Shown: positions 1 to 7,840 of the stretch, piece by piece
How positions within the stretch are numbered: position 1 is the first letter of the stretch
How the letters are laid out: each line of letters opens with the position of its first letter
NCBI GenBank assembly: GCA_024278555.1
Contig: JAJRSX010000087.1
Span: 1-32,203, forward strand
DNA length: 32,203 nucleotides
Origin: a bacterium
GTDB lineage: Bacteria; CG2-30-53-67; CG2-30-70-394
Reading direction: 5' to 3'
Program-made: the position numbers and the translations under genes
The notes under the pieces: model-generated
What the model was told of the DNA's origin: nothing
The model's input: only the letters and a program-made list of their open reading frames with translations
Database searches by the model: none

Positions 1-12
1 CCTGCGGTGTCT

Positions 13-175
13 GGGGGTGGGGGCAAATACGGGGATGGGGGATGGGGGGTGAGGGATGGGGGGAGGACCCGGCCTACGGCCGGCGAAGACTATTTGTTGC
101 GTGCGGACCTCTTCGTCATGATTGCTGGCCCGTAGGGGCGACCGCCTCCTCACCCCTCATCCCCCACCCCCGGCG
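13..175. repeat. G-rich foldback upstream of mutL
   Basis: The left arm (about 31-55) is a run of GGGGGATG-type words. The right arm (about 147-175) is its inverse, built of CCCCTCATCCCCCACC words, with only a few mismatches over about 24 bases. Positions 13-64 contain at least six runs of four or more G separated by short loops, so the left arm could also form a G-quadruplex. The right arm ends about 20 bases before the mutL start codon. No gene is visible in 1-195. Confidence 0.55.
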
Positions 176-195
176 CGCATGGCGCGTCTCCCCCC

Positions 196-2010
196 ATGCC
201 CATCCGCATCCTCTCCGACGGCGTCATTGACCGCATCGCCGCGGGGGAGGTGGTGGAGCGGCCGGCGTCGGTGGTGAAGGAGCTGGTGGAGAACAGCGTC
301 GACGCCGGCGCCACCCGTATCGATGTCCACCTGGAGGGGGGCGGGATTCGCCGGATCCGGGTGACCGACAACGGCTGCGGCATCCCCCTGGACGAGCTCC
401 CCCTCGCCTTCGCCCGCCACGCCACCTCCAAGGTCTCCCGCTTCGAGGAGCTGGAGGGGGTGACCACCATGGGGTTTCGCGGCGAGGCCCTCGCCTCGAT
501 CGCGGCGGTGGCGCAGGTGCGCCTGGCGAGCCAGCCGGCGGCGGGGGAGGGTGGGGTGGCGATTGTCGCCCCTGATGCGGCCCTGTCGGTGCGTCCGGCG
601 GCGAGGGCGCAGGGGACCGAGGTGGAGGTGGCCGACCTCTTTGCCCGGGTGCCGGCGCGGCGCAAGTTCCTCAAGCAGGAGCGGACCGAGCTCCACCACG
701 CCACCGACGGCCTCACCCGCCTCGCCCTCGGTCGTCCCGACCTCCGTCTTACCCTCACCCACCACAAGCGGCGACTCCTCGACCTGCCGCCCCACCGGAC
801 GGTGGCCGAGCGGCTGCGGGTGGTGAAGGGCGACCGCCTCGGGCCGCTGCTGGAGTTTCGCGAGGAGATGGACGGTATCGGGGTGGCCGGGGTGGTGGCC
901 CTGCCGGGCACCGAGCTGCCCCGTTCCGCCGCCTCGCTCCTCTACGTGAACGGTCGGCCGGTGCGCGACCGGCTCGTTGGCCACGCCATCCACCAGGCCC
1001 ACGAGACCCTGGTGATGCGCCACCGCACCCCCTTCGTCCTCCTCTTTCTGGAGGTGGGGGCGGGGGAGGTGGATGTCAACGTCCACCCGGCCAAGGCGGA
1101 GGTCCGCTTCCGTGAGCCGGGGCGGATCCACAACATCGTCGCGGCGGTCCTCCGCGACTGCCTCACCGGCTGGGGACGGGAGGTGGAGGGCGAGATCGTC
1201 TCGTCGCCTCCCTCCGACGCCACCGTCCGGGTGCCACCCGCATTGGGCCACGGTGGTGGGCCGCCGCCGGTGGCGGGCGAGCACCGCCGCGATTACCGCC
1301 CCACCTTGGAGGCGTGGCGCGGCAACGCGGTGGCCGCCCCTGCCGCGCCCAGTGCGCCAGCGGAGGAGGGCGCTCCGGCCGATCCCCTCGCCCCCGAAGC
1401 GCCGGGTCCCTTCGCCTCCCTCTTCGAGCGCAAGCTCACCCCCCTCGGGCAACTCCACCGCACCTACCTCCTGGCCGAGGACCGGGAGGGGCTGCTGCTG
1501 GTGGACCAGCACGCCGCCCACGAGCGGATCCTCTACCACCGCCTCAAGCAGCAGCACGAGCGGGGCCGCGCCGAGGTCCAGGGGCTCCTCTTCCCGGAGA
1601 CCGTCGAGCTCGACGCCGCCGAGGCGGTGCTCCTCGAGGACCACCTCGACGCCTTCCGCGCGGCGGGGCTCGACATCGACCCCTTCGGCGATCGCACCTT
1701 CACCGTTCGCGCCACCCCGGCCCTGATGAAGGGGGTCGACCTCGCCGGCTACCTGAAGCGGGCGCTGGTGGAGTTGGCGCGGCTGGAGGGGGAGGGGAGC
1801 CCGCCGTCGGCGGTGGCCGACCAGCTCCTCTTCACCATGGCGTGCCGGTCGGCGGTGCGCGCCGGCGACTACCTGCCGCCGCAGGAGATCGAGGCGCTGC
1901 TCGCCGATCTCCGCGACGCCCCCCTGCCGTTCACCTGCGAGCACGGCCGCCCGACCCTGATCCGCATCTCCAAGGGCGAGATCGAGCGGCGGTTCAAGCG
2001 GCAGGTGTGA
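196..2010 (+). CDS. mutL: DNA mismatch repair protein MutL
   Basis: MutL couples mismatch recognition by MutS to strand incision or excision. The 604-residue length is normal. The N-terminal GHKL ATPase domain (about residues 1-330) shows the family motifs IAAGEVVERPASVVKELVEN, TDNGCGI and GFRGEAL. A poorly conserved proline/alanine-rich linker (about 335-415) leads to the C-terminal dimerisation domain. Endonuclease-type motifs are present: DQHAAHE at 437-443, ACR near 550 and CEHGRP near 581. The DQHA(X)2E(X)4E motif is imperfect, because its last Glu is His448. The start at 196 places the conserved N-terminus correctly; no strong ribosome binding site precedes it. The ATG at 179 is out of frame. 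It appears to be a single-gene unit, followed by a perfect inverted repeat. Confidence 0.97.
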   Translation: MPIRILSDGVIDRIAAGEVVERPASVVKELVENSVDAGATRIDVHLEGGGIRRIRVTDNGCGIPLDELPLAFARHATSKVSRFEELEGVTTMGFRGEALASIAAVAQVRLASQPAAGEGGVAIVAPDAALSVRPAARAQGTEVEVADLFARVPARRKFLKQERTELHHATDGLTRLALGRPDLRLTLTHHKRRLLDLPPHRTVAERLRVVKGDRLGPLLEFREEMDGIGVAGVVALPGTELPRSAASLLYVNGRPVRDRLVGHAIHQAHETLVMRHRTPFVLLFLEVGAGEVDVNVHPAKAEVRFREPGRIHNIVAAVLRDCLTGWGREVEGEIVSSPPSDATVRVPPALGHGGGPPPVAGEHRRDYRPTLEAWRGNAVAAPAAPSAPAEEGAPADPLAPEAPGPFASLFERKLTPLGQLHRTYLLAEDREGLLLVDQHAAHERILYHRLKQQHERGRAEVQGLLFPETVELDAAEAVLLEDHLDAFRAAGLDIDPFGDRTFTVRATPALMKGVDLAGYLKRALVELARLEGEGSPPSAVADQLLFTMACRSAVRAGDYLPPQEIEALLADLRDAPLPFTCEHGRPTLIRISKGEIERRFKRQV

Positions 2011-2036
2011 TTTTTTTCGCCTGTGGCGAAAAAAAT
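2010..2036. repeat. Perfect inverted repeat after mutL
   Basis: Twelve-base arms (ATTTTTTTCGCC and its exact inverse) surround a TGT loop, starting at the last base of the mutL stop codon. The T-run comes first and the A-run last on both strands, so neither transcript has a U-tail after the hairpin. It may still end or protect the mutL message, but it is not a textbook intrinsic terminator. The following stretch to 2152 is G-rich with no visible gene. Confidence 0.6.
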
Positions 2037-2152
2037 GGGCGCTGCGCGCCTGGGGGGATTGGGGGGAGGTGGACGGAGGGTGGGGTGGCGCTATACGCGA
2101 AGAGGTGAGGGCATCGATTGCCGGGGAAGCGGTAGGCACCCTAGAAAGGGGG

Positions 2153-2560
2153 ATGGGAGTCATCCTTACTCCGCTGGCTCGGGTGATCGCCAGCCTCCGG
2201 CGGGGCGTTGATCGTTCGCGTGTGGAGCCGGAGGATGAAGAGGTGCGCGACGCGGTGATCCAGCGGTTCGAGTACACCTACGAGCTGTGCTGGCGGATGC
2301 TCAAGCGGCAGATCGAGCAGGAGTCGGCGACTCCCACGGAGGTGGATCGGCTTGGCTTCCGGGACCTCATGCGGGTGGGGGCCGAGCGTGGATACATCGC
2401 CGATCCGGAGGCGTGGTTTCGTTATCGTGAGGCACGCAACGTCACCTCCCACACCTATGATGAGGCCAAGGCGAAGGTGGTCTATCGTACGGCGGTGACC
2501 TTTCTCGATGATGCCCAGCGTCTCTACGATGCCCTCCTGCGGCGCAACCCGTCTGCATGA
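2153..2560 (+). CDS. hepT: HepT-like HEPN toxin of a HepT/MntA pair
   Basis: This 135-residue all-helical protein belongs to the HI0074 / nucleotidyltransferase substrate-binding family, now regarded as the HEPN toxin of type VII HepT-MntA systems. The HEPN active-site motif RX4HXY is intact as R95-NVTS-H100-T-Y102. In studied systems this is the RNase site, and its Tyr is AMPylated by the partner to silence it. The ATG at 2153 gives the family N-terminus (LTPLARVIASL) and follows the purine run AGAAAGGGGG; an upstream in-frame ATG at 2069 would add 28 unconserved residues. The stop overlaps the next start as ATGA, so the pair is translationally coupled. The toxin looks intact while the antitoxin does not. 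Confidence 0.88.
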   Translation: MGVILTPLARVIASLRRGVDRSRVEPEDEEVRDAVIQRFEYTYELCWRMLKRQIEQESATPTEVDRLGFRDLMRVGAERGYIADPEAWFRYREARNVTSHTYDEAKAKVVYRTAVTFLDDAQRLYDALLRRNPSA

Positions 2561-2867
2561 TCGAGTTGGAGCCACGCCACCTTGCGGTGGTGAAAACGAT
2601 CCTCGCCACCCACCTGGCGGAACGGGAGGTGTGGGCCTTCGGCTCACGGGTTCATGGTCGCGGCCTGAAGCCCTTCTCCGACCTCGACCTCGCGGTCCTG
2701 GGTGATACCCCCCTCGATCTCGGCCGCCGGGCGCGGGTGGGTGACGCCTTTTCTCAATCCGCGCCCCCTTCCGCGTCGATCTGGTGGATTGGGCCACGGC
2801 GGAGGCCGGCTTTCGCGCGGCGATCGAGCGCGACCACGTGGTCCTCCAGAAACCGCGTTCCCGCTGA
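2557..2867 (+). pseudogene. mntA: MntA-like nucleotidyltransferase antitoxin, frameshifted
   Basis: The minimal nucleotidyltransferase (MNT) half of the HEPN/MNT pair. Residues 1-69 read normally, with the nucleotide-binding motif G29-S30 and Asp42/Asp44 (SDLDLAV). At the C-run 2764-2768 the family reading moves to the -1 frame: PFRVDLVDWATAEAGF and onward to the TGA at 2865-2867. Restoring one base gives a 103-residue protein, normal for the family. The third catalytic Asp (in VDLVDW) lies after the shift, so the unshifted product could not work; it would instead run on into the kinase gene in a foreign frame. Possible causes are a missing base in the homopolymer (sequencing), a real mutation, or programmed -1 slippage on the C-run. 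Confidence 0.85.
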
Positions 2868-2975
2868 GGAGCGCGGCCTCTGCGTCTCTGCCTCACCGTC
2901 TCTTTTCACGGTGATCCATTGCTTACCCGAACCCCCTCCGGGTCCGATGAGGCCGGAAGCCCCCCTGTCGGACCG

Positions 2976-4640
2976 ATGCTGCCCTCTGTCTTCTCCTCTC
3001 CGGACTCCGATACGCCGCCGCCCCTGCTGGATGGGGATGCGATGGGTGACGCCCTCGGCCGCTACCAGCTCCTCGGAGAGATCGGTCGTGGCCAGATGGG
3101 GGTGGTCTACCGCGCCTTTGATCCGAAGATCGATCGGCAGGTGGCGATCAAGACGATTCAGATGGGGACGATGGGCTCGGCAATGGACTCCGCGGCCCAG
3201 CGGCGCCGGTTTGTCCTTGAGGCGCAGACCGCCGGCCGCCTGTCCCACGCGAACATCGCCACCGTCTTCGACGTCGGTGAGGAGGGCGATACCACCTTCA
3301 TCGCCATGGAGCTCGTGGAGGGGCGGACCTTGGAGTCGTACCTGGCGACGAACCCCACGCCGCGCTTTGATGAGACCCTGGAGATCCTCTCGCAGGTCGC
3401 CGCCGGCCTCGACGCGGCGCACGCCCAGGGGGTGATCCACCGCGACGTGAAGCCGGCGAACATCCTCATCCGCGCCGACGGCCAGGTGAAGATCACCGAC
3501 TTCGGCATCGCCCGCTTCTCCGCCACCGAGCTCACCCAGACGCGCACCGCCCTGGGCACCCCGAGCTACATGTCGCCGGAGCAGCTCAGTGGCGAGGAGC
3601 TCGACGGCCGCACCGACCTCTACGCCCTCGGGGTGATCGCCTTCCGCATGCTCACCGGCGAGAAGCCGTACCAGGCGGAGGAGGTGGCGACCCTGATCGT
3701 GAAGATCATGCAGGGGAAGACAGCAGATCCGATCCACCTCAACCCCCTGCTGCCCCAGGCGTGTCGCAAGGTCCTCAAGCGTGCCATCGCCCACAAGCGC
3801 GAGCAGCGGTTCGCCACCGGCGCGGAGATGGTTGCCGCCCTGCGCAAGGTCCTCCTCGACCCCGCCGAGCTCCGCCGTCTCATGGAACTCACCCGCCGCA
3901 ACCGGCCCCCCACCTGGTGGCAACGGTCGTCGCCGTGGATCGCCGGGTTGCTGGTGGCGGTGGCGGTGGTCGCCCTGTGGATCTCCTTCGGTCGCAGCGA
4001 CCGCGAGGTGGTGGTCATGGCCCCCGAGGCGCTCCGCGACCACCCCCTGTCGGCAGATGAACGCGAAGCCCTCAAGGAGCTTGGTCGTGGGGAGTCGTTG
4101 GTGAGCGACGGCAAGCTGGATGCGGCGATGCACGCCTTTGACCGGGCGTGGGGGTTGGCGCCCAACGTCGTGCGCCTGCGCAAGGCGGCGTATGTCCAGC
4201 TCCTCCTCTCCACCGCCCGCGACCTGACCAGACGGGAGCCGGCGACCGCGATCCACCACTACAACCGCATCCTCGAGCTCTCTCCCGAGTACACCGACGT
4301 CTACGATCGTCTCGGTCGGCTCCACGCCCAGGAGGGGAGCTGGGAGGCGGCGCGCGACGACTTCATCGAGGTCCTCCGGCGCCGCCCCGATCGCCTGTCG
4401 ACCCGCTTCGCCTATGCCAAGACCCTCTACCACCTCGGCCGCTACGAGGAGGCCTCCGGTGAGCTGTGGGTGGTGATCAAGAAGAGGCCTCCCTATCTCG
4501 CCGACCTGCGGGTGTGGCGCGGTATGTGCTGGGAGCGCCTCGGCGAGGCCCACAAGGCGCGGGTCAACTACCGCAAGGCACTTGCACTCGACCCCAATAA
4601 CCGCGACGCCCGGCAGCGGCTGCGGGCGTTGAAGGGGTAG
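2976..4640 (+). CDS. PknB-type Ser/Thr protein kinase with TM helix and TPR repeats
   Basis: A membrane-anchored Hanks-type kinase. The kinase domain begins at YQLLGEIGRGQMGVVY (glycine-rich loop) and has VAIK (ATP lysine), the catalytic loop HRDVKPANIL, DFGIARF and the activation-segment GTPSYMSPEQ. All catalytic residues are present. One TM helix (WIAGLLVAVAVVALWISF, around 3946-4000) follows, then a C-terminal region of about 190 residues with several tetratricopeptide repeats (for example SWEAARDDFIEVLRRRPD and HKARVNYRKALALDPNN). With one TM helix, the TPRs are probably periplasmic. I chose the ATG at 2976; TTG 2919 and ATG 3042 are alternatives in the same frame, and none has a clear ribosome binding site. 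No phosphatase or FHA gene is adjacent, so the substrate is unknown. Confidence 0.93.
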   Translation: MLPSVFSSPDSDTPPPLLDGDAMGDALGRYQLLGEIGRGQMGVVYRAFDPKIDRQVAIKTIQMGTMGSAMDSAAQRRRFVLEAQTAGRLSHANIATVFDVGEEGDTTFIAMELVEGRTLESYLATNPTPRFDETLEILSQVAAGLDAAHAQGVIHRDVKPANILIRADGQVKITDFGIARFSATELTQTRTALGTPSYMSPEQLSGEELDGRTDLYALGVIAFRMLTGEKPYQAEEVATLIVKIMQGKTADPIHLNPLLPQACRKVLKRAIAHKREQRFATGAEMVAALRKVLLDPAELRRLMELTRRNRPPTWWQRSSPWIAGLLVAVAVVALWISFGRSDREVVVMAPEALRDHPLSADEREALKELGRGESLVSDGKLDAAMHAFDRAWGLAPNVVRLRKAAYVQLLLSTARDLTRREPATAIHHYNRILELSPEYTDVYDRLGRLHAQEGSWEAARDDFIEVLRRRPDRLSTRFAYAKTLYHLGRYEEASGELWVVIKKRPPYLADLRVWRGMCWERLGEAHKARVNYRKALALDPNNRDARQRLRALKG

Positions 4641-4706
4641 GCGCGCGCCGCAGTGGGCCGTGCGCGGGGAGAGGGGAGGGAGACCTGTCGGGTGGCCGCT
4701 CCACGG

Positions 4707-4801
4707 GTAGGAACGAGCTCCCCCTCGCGATCCGCGCCGCGGACGCGGCAGCCCCCCGATCTCAAGATGGGGCCTGATCGCCGGCGGGAGCCGGCTCCTA
4801 C
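4707..4801. repeat. REP-like foldback element, copy A
   Basis: Begins GTAGGAACGAGCTC and ends GAGCCGGCTCCTAC. Its two ends are different stem-loop modules: a CGAGCTC...CTCGCGATC type on the left and a GATCGCCGGCGGGAGCCGGC type on the right. The centre contains smaller hairpins. The same modules recur at 7683, 22895 and 28645. The rest of 4641-4872 shows no gene. Confidence 0.75.
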
Positions 4802-4872
4802 CCAAGGGGTGAGACGCTATCCTTGCTCCGTTGGGTTTTTTCCTACGGACGTGGGACCGAGGAGGGACGACG

Positions 4873-5901
4873 ATGCGGGCGATGGTGTTGCGGCGGATCG
4901 TAGGGCTCGCGGAGGAGCCGGAGCCCCTGGAGCCGGCCGACCTCCCCGAGCCGGAGGCGGGTCCCGGCGAGGTGGTGGTGGAGGTGAGCCGCTGCGGCGT
5001 CTGCCACACCGAGCTCGACGAGATCGAGGGGCGGACGCCGCCGCCTAAGCTTCCCGTCGTCCCCGGCCACCAGGTGGTGGGCCGGGTGGCGGCGGTGGGT
5101 AGGGGGGTGAGCAGGGTAGGGGAGGGCGACCGCGTCGGGGTGGCGTGGATCTACTCCGCGTGTGGTCGCTGTGCCGCCTGCCGCCGTGGCGACGAGAACC
5201 TGTGCGGAGACTTCCAGGCCACCGGCCGCGACGCCAACGGCGGCTACGCCGAGCAGATGGTCGCCCCCGCCGACTTCGTCCACCCGATTCCCGCGCCGCT
5301 CACAGACGGTGAGGCGGCGCCGCTTTTGTGCGCCGGCGCCATCGGCTACCGGTCGCTTCGCCTTGCCCACCTGCCACGCGGCGGCCGCCTCGGCCTTACC
5401 GGCTTCGGCGCCTCAGGCCATCTGGTCCTCAAGCTCATCCGCCACCTCGACCCGGAGGCGACCGTCTACTGCTTCGCCCGCAGCGAGGCCGAGCGCACCT
5501 TCGCCCTGGAACTCGGCGCCGTGTGGGCGGGCGACACCGCGGAGCGCGCCCCGGCACCGCTGGACGCGATCATCGACACCACCCCCGTGTGGCGACCGGT
5601 GGTCGAAGCGCTCCCCAACCTCGCCCCGGGCGGACGGCTGGTGATCAACGCGATCCGCAAGGAGGCGGCGGACCAGGCGGCGCTCCTGGAGCTCGATTAC
5701 CCGACCCACCTGTGGATGGAGCGGGAGATCAAGTCGGTGGCCAACGTTGCCCGGCGCGACGTGCGCGAGTTTCTGGAGATCGCCGCCGCTGCTGACCTCC
5801 GCCCGGAGGTGGAGCTCTACCCGTTGGCGGAGGCGAACCGGGCGCTCGTCGAGCTCAAGGGGGGCGAGATCCGTGGCGCCAAGGTCCTGCAGATCCGCTG
5901 A
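4873..5901 (+). CDS. Zinc-dependent alcohol dehydrogenase (MDR family)
   Basis: A 342-residue medium-chain dehydrogenase that probably oxidises alcohols or reduces aldehydes with NAD(P). It has the catalytic-zinc motif GVCHTE, GHQVVGRVAAVG, and the structural-zinc cluster CGRCAACRRGDENLC with four cysteines. The Rossmann signature GFGASG follows. A GGAGG sequence at 4861-4865 lies about 7 bases before the ATG at 4873, which decides this start over the upstream ATG 4831. The sequence resembles the AdhP / zinc-binding alcohol dehydrogenase group. The gene stands alone between two repeat-bearing gaps, so context does not help with the substrate. Confidence 0.93.
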   Translation: MRAMVLRRIVGLAEEPEPLEPADLPEPEAGPGEVVVEVSRCGVCHTELDEIEGRTPPPKLPVVPGHQVVGRVAAVGRGVSRVGEGDRVGVAWIYSACGRCAACRRGDENLCGDFQATGRDANGGYAEQMVAPADFVHPIPAPLTDGEAAPLLCAGAIGYRSLRLAHLPRGGRLGLTGFGASGHLVLKLIRHLDPEATVYCFARSEAERTFALELGAVWAGDTAERAPAPLDAIIDTTPVWRPVVEALPNLAPGGRLVINAIRKEAADQAALLELDYPTHLWMEREIKSVANVARRDVREFLEIAAAADLRPEVELYPLAEANRALVELKGGEIRGAKVLQIR

Positions 5902-5935
5902 TGCCCTAATCGCCGGGTGAGTGCCTCGCGCAGAG

Positions 5936-6185
5936 ACGCGGAGACATAGAGGGGATCAGCAGAAATCCCCCCGAGCGTTCCATCCTCCATCACACCGCCG
6001 GGACACGAAAACACGAAAGGGGGACGACACGAAAGACAACCCACATGCTCTTCATGATGAAAACGTTGTTTGCCAAGCAGGACAGGCTCCGTCCGGCCCC
6101 CTCGCGGTTCGCGCCGTACCCACTGTGGACGAAGACCCCCTCTGCCTCCTCTGCCTCCTCTGAGCCCTCTGTGGTGAATTCGTCT
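5936..6185. repeat. Composite word-repeat foldback region
   Basis: The gap 5902-6354 has no credible gene. It contains a left flank of CGCAGAGACGCGGAGA words, a block at 5949-6041 that is clearly homologous to 14812-14904 (GAGGGGATCAGC, then the CGTTCC...TCCATCACACC core, then CACGAAA words), and a right flank of CCTCTGCCTCCTCTG words ending in CTCTGTGGTGAATTCG. The flanks are roughly inverse to each other, as in a degenerate foldback. Confidence 0.6.
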
Positions 6186-6354
6186 GTCCACGACACTCGT
6201 GATCACGGTCCTTCCATCCACGATATCGGCAGCCTCCCTCTTCACCCCGTGGTGAGCCCTTCCCGATCTACCGGTCTGTCGACCCCCTCGGTAGACTCGC
6301 CGTTGTCCGCCGGTGGCGGGCTCCCACCCCTCGCACCCTCTCTGGAGCACCCAC

Positions 6355-7686
6355 ATGGCCGGCATCTTCAAGGCGTACGACATCCGCGGCACCTACCCCG
6401 AGCAGGTGAACGAGGCGATCGCCGAGCGGATCGGCATGGCCCTGGCGGATCTCCTGCAGGTGGAGGCGATCGTCGTCGGGCGTGACTGTCGCGCCTCCTC
6501 CGACGCCCTGTTTGCGGCGCTCACCCGCGGCATCTGCCGGCGCGGCACCGAGGTCATCGATATCGGCCTCGCCTCGACCCCCATGTCGTACTTCGCCGTC
6601 GCCAGCCTCGGGGCGGGCGGCTCGATCATGATCACCGCCTCTCACAACCCGCCCCGGTACAACGGCTTCAAGATGTGCCGTGCCGGCGCCGTGCCGATCA
6701 GCGGCGACACCGGGATCGCGGAGATCGAGCGGCTCGCCACCGGGCCCGCGCCCCCGGATGCGGCGACCCCCGGGACGGTGCGCCGGGTGGCCCTCTTCGA
6801 CGACTACCTCGACCACCTCATGGGGTTTGCCCGGTCGATCCGGCCGATGCGGGTGGCGGTGGACGCGGCCAACGGCATGGCCGGGATGGTCCTGCCGGCG
6901 CTCTTTGCGCGGCTGCCCCAGCTCACCATCGAGCCGCTCTATCTGGAGCTTGACGGCACCTTCCCGAACCACCCCGCCGACCCCCTCACGGTGGAGAACC
7001 TGCGCGACCTCCAGCAGCGGGTGCGCGACTCCGGTGCCGAGGTAGGCTTCGCCTTCGACGGCGACGCCGACCGGGTGATCTGCGTCGACGACACAGGCGC
7101 CGTGGTCTCCGCCGATCTCACCACCGCCATGCTGTCGCGCATCTTTCTCGCCGAGCACCCCGGCGCCACCATCCTTTATGACCTGCGCTCCTCCGACGTG
7201 GTCCGGGAGGAGATCGAGGTGGCGGGCGGCAAGGCGATCGAGTGCCGCGTCGGCCACGCCTTCATCAAACAGCAGATGCGCGAGGTGGACGCCCTGTTCG
7301 CCGGCGAGCTCTCGGGCCACTTCTACTACAAGGACAACTTCTTCACCGACTGCGGTATCACCACCATGCTCCGCCTCCTCACCGCCCTCTCCGACGGCGA
7401 GGCGCCCCTCTCCGCGCGGGTGGCGGGGCTGCGCCGCTACGCGGCCAGCGGCGAGATCAACTCCCGCGTCGACGACCCGGACGCGGTCCTCGCCCGGCTA
7501 GAGAGGCGGTTCGGCGGCGACGGCGAGGTCTACCACCTCGACGGCCTCTCGGTGCGCCTCGACTGGGGGTGGTTCAACGTCCGCAAGTCGAACACCGAGC
7601 CCCTGTTGCGCCTCAACCTGGAGGCGCGCACCGAGCAGGAGATGGCCGCCCACCGGGACGAGGTCCTGGCGGTGATTCGCGGGTAG
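6355..7686 (+). CDS. Phosphomannomutase/phosphoglucomutase
   Basis: A 443-residue alpha-D-phosphohexomutase that interconverts hexose 1- and 6-phosphates to supply GDP-mannose or UDP-glucose precursors for surface polysaccharide. All four signatures are visible: the phosphoserine loop TASHNPPRYNG (Ser96), the Mg-binding loop DGDADR (about 235-240), the sugar-binding loop GELSGH (about 318-323) and the phosphate-binding loop RKSNTEP (about 410-416). The start at 6355 is supported by GGAG seven bases upstream (6344-6347). GELSGH-type loops are typical of AlgC/ManB enzymes of dual specificity. The stop codon TAG lies inside the terminal GTAGGAG of a repeat. Confidence 0.95.
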   Translation: MAGIFKAYDIRGTYPEQVNEAIAERIGMALADLLQVEAIVVGRDCRASSDALFAALTRGICRRGTEVIDIGLASTPMSYFAVASLGAGGSIMITASHNPPRYNGFKMCRAGAVPISGDTGIAEIERLATGPAPPDAATPGTVRRVALFDDYLDHLMGFARSIRPMRVAVDAANGMAGMVLPALFARLPQLTIEPLYLELDGTFPNHPADPLTVENLRDLQQRVRDSGAEVGFAFDGDADRVICVDDTGAVVSADLTTAMLSRIFLAEHPGATILYDLRSSDVVREEIEVAGGKAIECRVGHAFIKQQMREVDALFAGELSGHFYYKDNFFTDCGITTMLRLLTALSDGEAPLSARVAGLRRYAASGEINSRVDDPDAVLARLERRFGGDGEVYHLDGLSVRLDWGWFNVRKSNTEPLLRLNLEARTEQEMAAHRDEVLAVIRG

Positions 7687-7766
7687 GAGCCGGCTCCCGC
7701 CGGCGATCCCGCCCGGAGGGCGGGCGGTGCCTTCGGTCCCGATCGCGAGCGGCAGCTCGCTCCTAC
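7683..7766. repeat. REP-like foldback element, copy B
   Basis: Begins GTAGGAGCCGGCTCCCGCCG and ends GCGAGCGGCAGCTCGCTCCTAC. The modules are those of copy A in reverse order. The first TAG is the stop codon of the phosphohexomutase gene. Confidence 0.78.
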
Positions 7767-7785
7767 CGTGTTCCCGTGTTCCCGA

Positions 7786-7824
7786 GATCGCGGTGGGGGG
7801 AGGCGGGCTCCCCCCGCCGCGATC
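7786..7824. terminator. Probable bidirectional terminator hairpin
   Basis: A 17-base stem (GATCGCGGTGGGGGGAG against its inverse, one mismatch) with a five-base loop sits between two convergent genes ending at 7686 (+) and 7841 (-). There is no U-run on either side, so termination is inferred from position and stem stability. Confidence 0.5.
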
Positions 7825-7840
7825 TTCCGCCTTACGCGCC

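Noticed and set aside
157-2277. Long minus-strand open frames across mutL, the kinase gene (2754-5009) and other genes.
   Set aside because: They lie opposite genes with clear family motifs. In very GC-rich DNA, opposite frames stay open by chance, and their translations are low-complexity Arg/Pro/Gly/Ala-rich with no domain.
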